Shown: piece by piece, positions 31,627 to 40,413 of the stretch | How positions within the stretch are numbered: position 1 is the first letter of the stretch | Layout: every line of letters begins with the position of its first letter | Source: Mycolicibacterium baixiangningiae | GTDB lineage: Bacteria; Actinomycetota; Actinomycetes; Mycobacteriales; Mycobacteriaceae | Direction of reading: 5' to 3' | Assembly: GCF_016313185.1 (NCBI RefSeq) | Contig: NZ_CP066218.1 | Span: forward strand, 4,154,001-4,218,000 | Length of the DNA stretch: 64,000 nt | The notes under the pieces: generated by a model | Told to the model about the DNA's origin: nothing | The model's input: only the letters and a program-made list of their open reading frames with translations | The model's database searches: none | Made by a program: the position numbers and the translations under genes

Positions 31627-32650
31627 GACGCTCCTCCCACGGTGCCGTGCTCTTGCGGACGATCAGCTCTGGGGCCAGCAACGGCATGCTGGCGGAGGAA
31701 CCGTCCAGGGTGGCCGCCACCAGATCGATCGCCCGCCGGCCGATGGCCTGGAAGTCCTGCCTGATCGTGGTCAGCGCCGGGTTCAGGTAGGCGGCTTCGG
31801 GGATGTCGTCGAACCCGACAACGCTGATATCCCGTGGAATTGACAGCCCCGCTTCAGCGAAGGCGTGCAGGACGCCGATGGCCATCTGGTCGTTGGCGAC
31901 GAACACCGCGCTGCTGCGGTTGGCTCGAACCAGCTCGCGACCGATCCGGTGACCACTTGCCGCAGTCCAGTCGCCCTCCCACAGCTCCCCGGGGGCGAGG
32001 CCGGCTTCCTCCATGGCCGCCTCGTACCCGGTGCGGCGCCCCTTCGCCTCGGTGTAGGTCTGTGGCCCCGCGACGTGGACGATGGCCCGATGGCCGAGGT
32101 CGATGAGATGTTGGGTGGCTTGTCGAGCACCGTCGATCTGATCGACACCGACGGACAAGCCCCGGCCCGAGAGGTCACCTTCGACGACGATCATCGGGAG
32201 GCCGATGTCGGCGGAGTGGGCGACGGCCAGCGCCTCCTCCTGGGCGGCGACCATCACGACCGCCTCGACCGACTGTCGCGCAAGATGATCCAGTGCATCG
32301 CGGAGCGCCTCGACGGTGGCCTCGGCCAGCGGCACCAGGCTGGAGAAGTAGCCGGCCGCGCGCGCCGCCTCCTGCACGGAGCGCTGGATACTCGACGGTC
32401 CGTATAGAGCGCTGCTGGAACCGACGATCCCGATGATCCCGGAGCGCCGCGTCACGAGGGCGCGCGCCGCGGTGTTGGGCCGGTACCCGAGTTCTTCGAT
32501 CGCCTGCTGAACCCGCGCCTTGGTGGCGGGGCGGATGCTGGACGACCCGTTGATGACCCGTGAAACCGTTTGGTGGCTCACCCCTGCCAGTCGCGCAACG
32601 TCGGCCATGACCGGCTTCGGCGTGCTGGGGTGCATGGGCTGGTTGTTCAT
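31619..32650 (-). CDS. araR: LacI-family arabinose-operon repressor
   Basis: A 343-residue repressor. The N-terminal helix-turn-helix is at about residues 15-35: VMADVARLAGVSHQTVSRVI. The hinge follows with YRPNTAARALVTRRSG. The rest is a periplasmic-binding-protein-like effector domain ending in FDDIPEAAYLNPALTTIRQD, the usual LacI C-terminal signature. It is the first gene of the leftward operon and lies next to two LacI-type operators. Arabinose or a metabolite is the likely inducer. ATG 32650 is preceded by GAGGAAG. In Proteobacteria and Gram-positives the name AraR covers unrelated repressors; here it denotes role only. Confidence 0.88.
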   Translation of the reverse strand: MNNQPMHPSTPKPVMADVARLAGVSHQTVSRVINGSSSIRPATKARVQQAIEELGYRPNTAARALVTRRSGIIGIVGSSSALYGPSSIQRSVQEAARAAGYFSSLVPLAEATVEALRDALDHLARQSVEAVVMVAAQEEALAVAHSADIGLPMIVVEGDLSGRGLSVGVDQIDGARQATQHLIDLGHRAIVHVAGPQTYTEAKGRRTGYEAAMEEAGLAPGELWEGDWTAASGHRIGRELVRANRSSAVFVANDQMAIGVLHAFAEAGLSIPRDISVVGFDDIPEAAYLNPALTTIRQDFQAIGRRAIDLVAATLDGSSASMPLLAPELIVRKSTAPWEERHE

Positions 32651-32666
32651 CCGGGCTTCCTCACCA

Positions 32667-32783
32667 CTAGTCGCTGGACGAGAACGACAACCGAGAGAAC
32701 GTGCGCTCGTAGCGCCACACGTAGTTCAGGTCGACCTGGCGCAGCAGTGGGTCGTTGATCGGCAGGGTGCCGACGCTGATCAC
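32667..32783 (-). CDS. candidate 38-residue ORF in the regulator leader
   Basis: GTG 32783 overlaps the TGA of the 20-codon ORF upstream by four bases, and TAG at 32667-32669 ends 16 bases before the regulator ATG. It reads ISVGTLPINDPLLRQVDLNY at the start and then WRYERTFSRLSFSSSD. Codon third positions are mostly G or C. It could be a translated coupling peptide or the tail of a decayed gene. I do not recognise it. Confidence 0.35.
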   Translation of the reverse strand: MISVGTLPINDPLLRQVDLNYVWRYERTFSRLSFSSSD

Positions 32784-32842
32784 GTGACACGGTCTGCAGG
32801 CCAGTCAGATCCCGGCGAGGGTGCAGTGAGCACTCTCTTCAC
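32780..32842 (-). CDS. candidate 20-residue leader ORF
   Basis: GTG at 32842 lies six bases after AAGGAG, a good ribosome site. It encodes a short peptide beginning MKRVLTAPSPGSDWPADRV and stops in a GTGA overlap with the next small ORF. It is the first possible coding sequence after the leftward promoter at 32949-32978. It may be a leader peptide or part of a frameshifted gene remnant. Confidence 0.35.
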   Translation of the reverse strand: MKRVLTAPSPGSDWPADRVT

Positions 32843-32948
32843 GACAACTCCTTAGATGGGTGTTCACCGAGGTCAAGCCCCTGTCGGCGGATTCGGCGGC
32901 CATGCGAGAAAGCGCAGAACCGATGTGACCGGCGTTACCTAGCCCTGG

Positions 32949-32978
32949 ATGTTAACGCTCACATTCGCGAGGAGTCAA
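32949..32978 (-). promoter_or_regulatory. leftward arabinose-operon promoter with embedded LacI-type operator
   Basis: On the minus strand TTGACT (32973-32978) and TAACAT (32949-32954) are separated by 18 bases and form a sigma-70-like promoter. The operator ATGTTAACGCTCACAT (plus strand, 32949-32964) is a near palindrome of the LacI type and covers the -10 and spacer, so a bound repressor would exclude RNA polymerase. Confidence 0.6.
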
Positions 32979-33014
32979 TGGCTCAGCCAGGCCGAGTTTC
33001 ACAGTGAGTCGAGC

Positions 33015-33043
33015 CTTGACAAACAGTGAGGCACGTCACAAGA
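33015..33043 (+). promoter_or_regulatory. rightward promoter of the sugar ABC/gal operon
   Basis: A perfect TTGACA at 33015-33020 is followed after 17 bases by a weak -10, CAAGAT (33038-33043). The expected start point falls at the beginning of the operator at 33049. Confidence 0.5.
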
Positions 33044-33048
33044 TCATC

Positions 33049-33064
33049 AATGTTAGCGCTCACA
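33049..33064. promoter_or_regulatory. second LacI-type operator
   Basis: ATGTTAGCGCTCACAT contains the core TGTTAGCGCTCACA, palindromic around GCGC except for one arm position. It is the stronger copy of the site at 32949-32964 and begins exactly 100 bases to its right. It overlaps the predicted transcription start of the transporter operon. Confidence 0.7.
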
Positions 33065-33124
33065 TCGCCTGCGGCCGCCCCTCTGCGCGACTGCGATGCG
33101 TAGCAGAACCAACCGGAGGAATTC

Positions 33125-34225
33125 ATGCGCAAAAGCCTCGTTCGAGTCGCGAGCGCGGTGGCTGTAGTGGCCACGCTCGCGAGCGCCGGCTGCGGCCGTT
33201 CGACGACCCCAGAAGCCGCCGACAGCGGCAGCGAACACACCGGCACGGTGGGCATCGCGATGCCCACGAAGTCGTCCGAACGCTGGGTCGCCGACGGCGA
33301 CAACATGGCCGAGCAGTTTCAGTCACTCGGCTATGACACCGATCTGCAGTACGGCGACGACGTGGTGCAGAACCAGGTGTCACAGATCGAGAACATGATC
33401 ACCAAGGGCGTCAAGGTGCTCGTCATCGCACCGATCGACGGCTCGTCGCTGACCGACATCCTGCAACGGGCCGCCGACGCGGACATCCCCGTCGTCAGCT
33501 ACGACCGGCTGATCCGCGGTTCCGAAAACGTCGACTACTACGCGACATTCGACAACTTCAAGGTCGGCGTCCTGCAGGCCACGTACATAGTCGACAAGCT
33601 CGGTGTCGAGCAGGGCCCGGGGCCGTACAACATCGAGCTCTTCGCCGGGTCACCCGACGACAACAACGCGACGTACTTCTTCGACGGCGCCATGAGCATT
33701 CTGAAGCCCTACATCGACAGCGGCAAGCTGGTGGTCAAGAGCGGCCAGACGTCGTTCGACCAGGTGGCGACCCTGCGCTGGGACGGCGGGCTTGCTCAGT
33801 CGCGTATGGACAATCTGCTGAGCCGGGCCTACACCAGCGGACGGGTGGATGCGGTGTTGTCCCCCTACGACGGAATGTCGCTGGGAATCATCTCCGCGCT
33901 CAAGAGCGCAGGCTACGGCACCCCGGCCAATCCGCTACCCATCGTCACCGGCCAGGACGCCGAATTGGCGTCGGTGAAGTCGATCATCGCGGGCGAGCAG
34001 ACCCAGACGGTGTTCAAGGACACCCGGGAGTTGGCAAAAGCTGCTGTGCAGATGGCAGATTCACTGCTGGCCGGCGGGGCTCCCGAGGTCAATGACACCA
34101 CCACCTACGACAACGGCGTCAAGGTCGTCCCGGCGCACCTGCTCGAACCGGTCAGTGTCGACAAGACCAACTACCAGAAGGTTCTCGTCGACTCCGGTTA
34201 CTACACGTCCGCGCAGATCGCCTGA
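33125..34225 (+). CDS. chvE: ChvE-type sugar-binding lipoprotein
   Basis: A 366-residue extracytoplasmic solute-binding protein. The signal peptide ends in a lipobox ASAGC near residue 22, so it is anchored to the outer leaflet. The mature protein is a type I periplasmic-binding fold beginning [20 protein letters not shown], as in ChvE/XylF. The sugar pocket includes [20 protein letters not shown] and [18 protein letters not shown]. ChvE proteins bind L-arabinose, galactose and related sugars, which fits the ara and gal genes on both sides. ATG follows GGAGGA. It is the first gene of the rightward operon. Confidence 0.93.
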   Translation: MRKSLVRVASAVAVVATLASAGCGRSTTPEAADSGSEHTGTVGIAMPTKSSERWVADGDNMAEQFQSLGYDTDLQYGDDVVQNQVSQIENMITKGVKVLVIAPIDGSSLTDILQRAADADIPVVSYDRLIRGSENVDYYATFDNFKVGVLQATYIVDKLGVEQGPGPYNIELFAGSPDDNNATYFFDGAMSILKPYIDSGKLVVKSGQTSFDQVATLRWDGGLAQSRMDNLLSRAYTSGRVDAVLSPYDGMSLGIISALKSAGYGTPANPLPIVTGQDAELASVKSIIAGEQTQTVFKDTRELAKAAVQMADSLLAGGAPEVNDTTTYDNGVKVVPAHLLEPVSVDKTNYQKVLVDSGYYTSAQIA

Positions 34226-35766
34226 TGGGCGAAAGCGGGGCACCACTGCTCGAGATGTGCAGGATCACCAAGCGATTCGGCAATGTCGCCGCCCTGAGCG
34301 ACGTCGATCTCGTAGTGCGTCATGGCGAGATCCACGCCATCTGCGGTGAGAACGGCGCCGGTAAGTCGACGCTGATGAAGGTGCTCAGCGGAATCTATCC
34401 ACACGGCAGTTATGACGGCGAGATCGTCTTCGACGGAGCCCCGGGTCAGTTCAAGGACATCCGGTCCAGCGAGCGCCGCGGCATCGGGATCATTCACCAG
34501 GAGCTCGCACTGGTACCGGTGTTGTCGATTGCCGAGAACATCTTCCTCGGCAACGAGCATTCCTCCGCCGGAGTGATCAGCTGGCATCAGACCATGACGC
34601 ATGCGCAGGAGCTTCTGGACCGGGTAGGTCTACGCGAGAGTCCCCGAACCCGGATCTCCGACATCGGAGTGGGCAAGCAGCAGCTCGTCGAGATCGCCAA
34701 GGCGTTGTCGAAGAAGGTGAAGTTGCTCATCCTCGACGAGCCCACAGCGGCGTTGAACGACGAGGACAGCAGGCACCTCCTCGACCTCATCGTCGAACTC
34801 AGAGACCAGGGTCTGACGTGCATCATCATCTCGCACAAGCTCAACGAGGTGACACGGGTGGCGGACACCATCACGATCCTGCGTGATGGCCGGACCATCG
34901 AGACACTGCCGGTGGAACAACACCTCACCGAAGAACACATCATCCGCGGGATGGTGGGCCGCGACATGGTCAACCGCTTCCCCGAAAGGACCGCACACCC
35001 GATCGGCGACGTCACATTCGCCATCGAAGACTGGACCGTTTACCACCCGCTGGACCAACAACGCAAGGTCGTCGACGGCGTCTCCCTCAACGTTCGCCGC
35101 GGCGAGGTCGTCGGCCTGGCCGGGCTGATGGGCGCCGGCCGCACCGAGCTCGCGATGAGCGTGTTCGGCCGCAGTTACGGCAAGAAGGCCGGCGGAAAGG
35201 TCTTCAAGGACGGCAGGGAGATCCGGACACGGACTGTCTCGGAAGCCATCAATCACCGGATCGCCTACGCCACCGAAGACCGTAAGCACTACGGCCTCAA
35301 CCTGATGGACGACATCGCCCGCAGCGTCACCCTCGCGTCCCTGCCGAAGGTGAGCAGGTTGTCGATCATCAACGAACACGAAGAGACGGTGATCGCCGAG
35401 CGCTTCCGCAAGGAGATGCAGATCAAGGCACCTTCGGTGAAGGCCACCACCGGGAACCTGTCTGGCGGCAACCAGCAGAAGGTGGTCCTGAGCAAGTGGA
35501 TCTTCGTCGACCCGGACGTGTTGATCCTCGACGAGCCGACCCGCGGGATCGACGTCGGCGCCAAGTACGAGATCTACATGATCATCAATTCACTTGCCGC
35601 TCAGGGTAAAGCCGTGATCGTGATCTCGTCGGAACTCCCCGAGCTGATCGGCTTGTGCGACCGCATCTACACCCTCAACGAGGGTCGTCTCACCGGCGAG
35701 GTGGCCAGGGCGGACGCAACGCAGGAGACGTTGATGCGTTACATGATGAAGGGACGAACCGCATGA
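34225..35766 (+). CDS. gguA: sugar ABC transporter ATP-binding protein (GguA/MmsA type)
   Basis: A 513-residue protein with two fused ABC domains. The first has Walker [12 protein letters not shown] near residue 41 and Walker [12 protein letters not shown] near residue 171, with a degenerate signature ([14 protein letters not shown]). The second has a changed Walker [12 protein letters not shown] near residue 303, signature [14 protein letters not shown] near residue 413 and [14 protein letters not shown] near residue 433. This asymmetry is normal for CUT2 sugar importers. It energises uptake together with ChvE and GguB. ATG overlaps the chvE stop by one base. Confidence 0.95.
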   Translation: MGESGAPLLEMCRITKRFGNVAALSDVDLVVRHGEIHAICGENGAGKSTLMKVLSGIYPHGSYDGEIVFDGAPGQFKDIRSSERRGIGIIHQELALVPVLSIAENIFLGNEHSSAGVISWHQTMTHAQELLDRVGLRESPRTRISDIGVGKQQLVEIAKALSKKVKLLILDEPTAALNDEDSRHLLDLIVELRDQGLTCIIISHKLNEVTRVADTITILRDGRTIETLPVEQHLTEEHIIRGMVGRDMVNRFPERTAHPIGDVTFAIEDWTVYHPLDQQRKVVDGVSLNVRRGEVVGLAGLMGAGRTELAMSVFGRSYGKKAGGKVFKDGREIRTRTVSEAINHRIAYATEDRKHYGLNLMDDIARSVTLASLPKVSRLSIINEHEETVIAERFRKEMQIKAPSVKATTGNLSGGNQQKVVLSKWIFVDPDVLILDEPTRGIDVGAKYEIYMIINSLAAQGKAVIVISSELPELIGLCDRIYTLNEGRLTGEVARADATQETLMRYMMKGRTA

Positions 35767-36995
35767 CCAGCACTCCGACGGTGACCACGACGCCGAGTGC
35801 GCCGACCACACCGCCACCGGATTCGCCCGTCAACCGGCTGAAAACCGCTCTCCGGGGCAACTTCCGGCAGTACGGCATGGTCGTCGCCCTGATTCTGATC
35901 GTGGTGTTGTTCCAGGCCTGGACCGACGGCATCCTGCTCAAGCCGCTCAATGTCACCAACATCGTGCAGCAGAACGGCTACATCCTCATCTTGGGGATCG
36001 GGATGGTGATCGTCATCATCTCAGGACACATCGACCTGTCGGTCGGATCGATCGCCGGCTTCATCGGGGCCATGTCGGCCGTTCTGATGATCCGCCATGA
36101 CATGCCGTGGCCGGTCGCAGTGGTGGTCTGCCTGTTGCTGGGCGCGGTGATCGGTGCGTGGCAGGGGTTCTGGATCGCCTACGTCGGCATCCCTTCTTTC
36201 ATCGTCACCTTGGCGGGCATGCTGGTGTTCCGCGGCGCGACCCAGTATCTGCTGGAGGGTCAGTCGATCGCACCGTTCCCCCGAGGCTTCGGACAGGTCA
36301 GCAGCGGGTTCCTGCCGGAGATCGGCGGTAGCAGCCTCTACCACTGGCCCACCATGATTCTCGGTGGACTCGTCATGGTCGCCGCCGTCTGGCAGCAGGT
36401 GCGGCAGCGAAGGACGCAGGCCCACTATGGATTCGACGTTCTACCTTCCGCATGGTTCATCGCCAAGTGCGCCGCGATCGTCGCTGCGCTCGCCGCCTTC
36501 ACGCTCCTGTTGGCCAGCTATCGTGGCGTACCCGTCGTCGGCATCATTCTCGCGATCGCCTTCGTCGTCTACGCCTTCGTCATGCGCTCCACGGTGTTCG
36601 GCAGACAGGTCTACGCCGTCGGGGGCAACGTCGCCGCCGCCCGACTCTCCGGGGTGAAGACCAAACGGGTCACCTTCCTGGTCTTCGTCAACATGGGCCT
36701 GCTGTCGGCACTGGCCGGCCTGCTGTTCGCCGCCCGCCTCAACTCCGCCACCCCGCAGGCGGGTATCGGAATGGAGCTGGAGGCCATCGCAGCGGCGTTC
36801 ATCGGCGGCGCGTCGGCCAACGGCGGTGTCGGCACCGTGTTCGGCGCCATCATCGGCGGCTTCGTCCTCGGCGTCCTGAACAACGGCATGTCGCTGATCG
36901 GCATCGGCAGCGACGTCCAACAGCTCATCAAGGGGCTGGTACTGCTCGCCGCAGTCGGCTTCGACGTCTACAACAAGAAGAAGGGCGGGTCCTGA
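35763..36995 (+). CDS. gguB: sugar ABC transporter permease (GguB/MmsB type)
   Basis: A 410-residue permease with about 10 membrane helices. The diagnostic segment [16 protein letters not shown] near residue 86 and the late [19 protein letters not shown] near residue 340 are typical of ribose/xylose/arabinose-class permeases. The central cytoplasmic loop ([15 protein letters not shown]) probably contacts GguA. ATG 35763 overlaps the gguA stop (ATGA). The 25-residue N-terminus is rich in Thr and Pro. Confidence 0.95.
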   Translation: MTSTPTVTTTPSAPTTPPPDSPVNRLKTALRGNFRQYGMVVALILIVVLFQAWTDGILLKPLNVTNIVQQNGYILILGIGMVIVIISGHIDLSVGSIAGFIGAMSAVLMIRHDMPWPVAVVVCLLLGAVIGAWQGFWIAYVGIPSFIVTLAGMLVFRGATQYLLEGQSIAPFPRGFGQVSSGFLPEIGGSSLYHWPTMILGGLVMVAAVWQQVRQRRTQAHYGFDVLPSAWFIAKCAAIVAALAAFTLLLASYRGVPVVGIILAIAFVVYAFVMRSTVFGRQVYAVGGNVAAARLSGVKTKRVTFLVFVNMGLLSALAGLLFAARLNSATPQAGIGMELEAIAAAFIGGASANGGVGTVFGAIIGGFVLGVLNNGMSLIGIGSDVQQLIKGLVLLAAVGFDVYNKKKGGS

Positions 36996-36996
36996 T

Positions 36997-37215
36997 ATGT
37001 CCGGCGGTGGCATCGCTGACCGATTCGCCCACGACATCGTCACCTTCATGCGCAACTGGGCGCCCTACGGTGGGCCTCCTGCCGACGAGGTGCTCCCGGA
37101 GTTCGGGATGACGCGAGACCAACTGGTGCAGCGTTATCAGCTGATCCTCGCGGCCGAGGCAGCCCGGCGCGAGCAGCTGCGGCGACAGCCCTGGAAAGCG
37201 TTGCGCGACCGGTGA
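36997..37215 (+). CDS. small conserved protein between the transporter and galT
   Basis: A 72-residue helical, charged protein: IADRFAHDIVTFMRNWAPYG, then EVLPEFGMTRDQLVQRYQLI. The arrangement recalls the actinobacterial DUF3263 family of short proteins, in which an aromatic N-terminal helix is followed by a helix-turn-helix-like F-G-(M/L)-S/T segment, but the match is partial. It starts one base after the gguB stop and ends in a GTGA overlap with galT, so it is a genuine operon member, possibly an accessory or regulatory peptide. Confidence 0.65.
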   Translation: MSGGGIADRFAHDIVTFMRNWAPYGGPPADEVLPEFGMTRDQLVQRYQLILAAEAARREQLRRQPWKALRDR

Positions 37216-38303
37216 TACCGACGACGGCGCCAACGCGCTGGAAGCTCTCGGATGGACGCGATCTGCTGTTCTTCGAGCTACCAGGCCACAGCTCCGCCCC
37301 AGTCCCCGATCGGCGCGCGCTGCCCCATCAGGCGGATACCAAGTCGGAGTTGCGCTTCGATCCGACCACCGGGCAATGGGTGATCATCGCGGCGCTGCGT
37401 CAGGAACGCACCTACAAGCCACCGGCCGACCAGTGCCCACTGTGTCCGGGGCCGTCCGGGCTGACAAGTGAGGTTCCCGCGCCCGACTACGACGTGGCCG
37501 TGTTCGAGAACCGCTTCGCCAGCTTGTCCGGCGCCGGTGGATCACCGTTCCGGATGCCGGCCCTGTCAGGCGAGGACTTCGTGTCCGCGCCGAGTCATGG
37601 CCGCTGCGAGGTGATCTGCTTCTCCAGCGACCACACCGGCTCGTTCGCCGACCTGGACCATGCGCACGCCCGCCTCGTTGTCGAGGTGTGGCGACACCGT
37701 ACGCGTGACCTGATGGGGCGACCCGGGATCGAGCAGGTGTTCTGTTTCGAGAACCGGGGCGAGGAGATCGGCGTGACGCTGACCCATCCGCACGGCCAGA
37801 TCTACGGGTACCCCTTCGTGACGCCCCGGACGGAGACGATGCTGCGAGAGGCCGACGCCCACCGTGCTTCCCGCGGTAGCAATCTGTTCGCCGACATCCT
37901 CCAAAGGGAGGTCACCGCCGGCTCACGAATCGTCGCCCGCACCGAGACCTTCACCGCGTTCACGCCTTTCGCGGCCCGTTGGCCAGTCGAGGTGCACATC
38001 TACCCGAATCGGTTCGTACACAACCTGACCGACCTCGATGATGCCGAAGTGGACGGGTTCACCGAGATCTATCAGACGGTGTTGCAGCGACTGGACCGCA
38101 TGTACGCCGAGCCGTTGCCCTATATGGCGGCGCTGCACCAGTACACGGATACTCAGCGCGAGGGGTATTTTCACGCCCAGGTGATCTCCATCCGGCGAAG
38201 TGCCACCAAACTCAAGTATTTGGCCAGTTCGGAATCGGTCGTGGACGCATTCATCAACGACGTGAGTCCGGAATCCCTCGCCCAACTGCTTCGAGAGCTG
38301 TGA
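37212..38303 (+). CDS. galT: galactose-1-phosphate uridylyltransferase
   Basis: A 363-residue Leloir enzyme exchanging UMP between UDP-glucose and galactose 1-phosphate. The catalytic loop is [13 protein letters not shown] near residue 192, the second His of HPH being the uridylylated nucleophile. Zinc-binding Cys are in DQCPLCPGP near residue 74. Other landmarks are [10 protein letters not shown] and [20 protein letters not shown] start overlaps the small ORF before it; stop overlaps galK. Confidence 0.95.
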   Translation: MIPTTAPTRWKLSDGRDLLFFELPGHSSAPVPDRRALPHQADTKSELRFDPTTGQWVIIAALRQERTYKPPADQCPLCPGPSGLTSEVPAPDYDVAVFENRFASLSGAGGSPFRMPALSGEDFVSAPSHGRCEVICFSSDHTGSFADLDHAHARLVVEVWRHRTRDLMGRPGIEQVFCFENRGEEIGVTLTHPHGQIYGYPFVTPRTETMLREADAHRASRGSNLFADILQREVTAGSRIVARTETFTAFTPFAARWPVEVHIYPNRFVHNLTDLDDAEVDGFTEIYQTVLQRLDRMYAEPLPYMAALHQYTDTQREGYFHAQVISIRRSATKLKYLASSESVVDAFINDVSPESLAQLLREL

Positions 38304-39418
38304 CGATGACGACGAGTCTCGGACGCCCGGTCCGGTACTCGGCTCCGGGCCGAATCAACCTCATTGGCGAGCACACCGACTACAACTTCGGGTTTGCCTT
38401 ACCCATTGCGCTACCCGAACGCACCGTCGTCACATACCTGCCGACCGCCGACGACTCACTCGTGGTGCGCAGCGACCGCGAAGCACACCCGGTCCGGTTC
38501 CCGCTCAACACGATTCCGGGTGCGGTCACCGGCTGGGCAGCGTATGTGGCAGGGATCGTCTGGGCGCTGCGGTCCGCGGGACACCACTCACCCGGGGGAA
38601 CGATGTCGATCTCCGGTGGTGTCGAAACAGGATCGGGGCTGGCTTCGTCGGCTGCCCTGGAATGTGCGGCACTCGGCGCGTTACTAACCGCTGCGGGCCA
38701 CTCCGTGGACCCGGTCGAGCAAGCACAGATCGCGCGGCGGGCGGAGAACGAATATGTCGGTGCCCCAACGGGTCTGTTGGACCAGTTGGCGATTCTTCTC
38801 GCTGAACCCCGGCACGCGCAGCTGATCGATTTCCACCGCCTGACCGCCCGCTCGGTGACCTTCGATCCCGATGCCCACGGGGTCGCGCTGCTCCTCATCA
38901 ACTCCCACGCCACGCACCGGCACGCGGGTGGCGACTACGCCGCTCGACGTGCGTCATGTGAGCGGACCGCCGCCGCATTGGGGGTCTCATCGCTGCGGGA
39001 GGTGCAGGATCGGGGCGTCGGCGTCCTTGCAGCTCTGCCGGACGATGAGGACCGCCGCCGAGCCCGCCACATCATCACCGAGAACCAACGCGTCTTGGAT
39101 GCCGCCCGGGCACTTCATGATTCCGACTTCGCCGAGGCGGGCCGCCTGATGACCGCCTCACATGTGTCAATGCGCGACGACTTCGAGATCACCACGGGGC
39201 ACATCGATCTGATCGCCCGGACCGCGGTGCAGGCGGGTGCGTTGGGAGCCCGGATGACGGGTGGCGGTTTCGGCGGCTGCGTCATCGCACTCGTCGACGC
39301 CGCCGCGGAGGAAACGGTCGCGGACGCGGTGCGCCAGTCGGTGCGACACGCCGGTTACCGTGAGCCGACCGTCGTCCGCACCCACCCCGGCCGCGGAGCC
39401 GGCGGTCAGCCGACGTGA
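38300..39418 (+). CDS. galK: galactokinase
   Basis: A 372-residue GHMP kinase that makes galactose 1-phosphate. The galactokinase signature [19 protein letters not shown] is at residues about 16-35, the ATP loop [15 protein letters not shown] near residue 108, and the GHMP C-terminal motif [15 protein letters not shown] near residue 316. GTG 38300 overlaps galT (GTGA); ATG 38306 is an alternative two codons later. Its stop overlaps the next GTG. Confidence 0.95.
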   Translation: MTMTTSLGRPVRYSAPGRINLIGEHTDYNFGFALPIALPERTVVTYLPTADDSLVVRSDREAHPVRFPLNTIPGAVTGWAAYVAGIVWALRSAGHHSPGGTMSISGGVETGSGLASSAALECAALGALLTAAGHSVDPVEQAQIARRAENEYVGAPTGLLDQLAILLAEPRHAQLIDFHRLTARSVTFDPDAHGVALLLINSHATHRHAGGDYAARRASCERTAAALGVSSLREVQDRGVGVLAALPDDEDRRRARHIITENQRVLDAARALHDSDFAEAGRLMTASHVSMRDDFEITTGHIDLIARTAVQAGALGARMTGGGFGGCVIALVDAAAEETVADAVRQSVRHAGYREPTVVRTHPGRGAGGQPT

Positions 39419-40359
39419 CCGGGGCGGCGGGAACTCGGTACGAGCTGGCCCTGTGGGCGCAGGGGCGATGGGTGCGCGGCGTGATCACCGGAGTGGGCGC
39501 CGCCATCCGGCACCTTTCGATCGGCGGCGTCGCGCTGACCCCGGACATCGACGACCGGGCCCCGGCGCCCTTCTTCTGCGGCAAGGTCCTGGTCCCGTGG
39601 CCCAACCGTGTGCGGGACGGGCGGTGGACGCACGGCGCGCGCACACTCCAACTCGACATCACCGACCCCGTCCACGGCACCGCCCTACACGGATTGCTCT
39701 GCACCGCGGCCTATCGACCCGTTACGCGCGGCCCCTCGTCGATCACGCTCAGCGCACCTATCCTCCCGCAGGACGGGTATCCATTTCACCTCGACACCGA
39801 GGTGCACTATCGACTGGCGGCCGATGGGCTGGTGACCACGCACTGTGTTCGCAACGTCGGGCCGGACTGTGCGCCGGTCGCTGTCGGTGCCCACCCATTC
39901 CTGGCGATCGGGGACGTACCGACCGACAAACTGACTCTCACTGTCGACGGCGTGCACCATATCGATGTCGACGATCGGCTGATACCCAGCGGCGCCACCG
40001 CGGTGGAGGGGACCGATTGGGACCTCCGGGCCGGGCGGACGGTAACGGACATCGACCTCGACGATTCCTGGTCGGTGCCCCGGGAACGGGCCGGCGGCAC
40101 CGTGCACAGCTTGCGCGCACCCGATGGTCGCACCGTTTCGTTGTGGGCTGATGCGAATTTCGGATTCGTGCACGTGTTCATCACGCGGGAGTTCCCCACT
40201 GCCGACGGCTTCGTGACCGCGGTCGCACTCGAACCGATGACGGCTCAGCCCGACGCACTCAACAGTGGAATCGGACTGCGCTGGCTGCGAGCCGGAGAAA
40301 CCTTGTGCGCCTCGTGGGCGATCCGCTACGACGACGGCTGCCGCCGCGAAGACAGCTGA
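39415..40359 (+). CDS. galM: aldose 1-epimerase (mutarotase)
   Basis: A 314-residue beta-sandwich epimerase interconverting alpha and beta anomers so that sugars can enter galactokinase or arabinose isomerase. Catalytic-region landmarks are [14 protein letters not shown] near residue 59, HGTALHGLL near residue 84, [11 protein letters not shown] near residue 160 (catalytic His) and [15 protein letters not shown] near residue 270 (catalytic Glu). GTG start overlaps galK. It is the last gene of the rightward operon. Since substrate preference cannot be read, it may serve arabinose as well as galactose. Confidence 0.88.
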   Translation: MTGAAGTRYELALWAQGRWVRGVITGVGAAIRHLSIGGVALTPDIDDRAPAPFFCGKVLVPWPNRVRDGRWTHGARTLQLDITDPVHGTALHGLLCTAAYRPVTRGPSSITLSAPILPQDGYPFHLDTEVHYRLAADGLVTTHCVRNVGPDCAPVAVGAHPFLAIGDVPTDKLTLTVDGVHHIDVDDRLIPSGATAVEGTDWDLRAGRTVTDIDLDDSWSVPRERAGGTVHSLRAPDGRTVSLWADANFGFVHVFITREFPTADGFVTAVALEPMTAQPDALNSGIGLRWLRAGETLCASWAIRYDDGCRREDS

Positions 40360-40413
40360 ACGGAAACCCTGACCGCAACGCGCCGTTGAGGGCGGAGATG
40401 ACTGAGAATCCTC

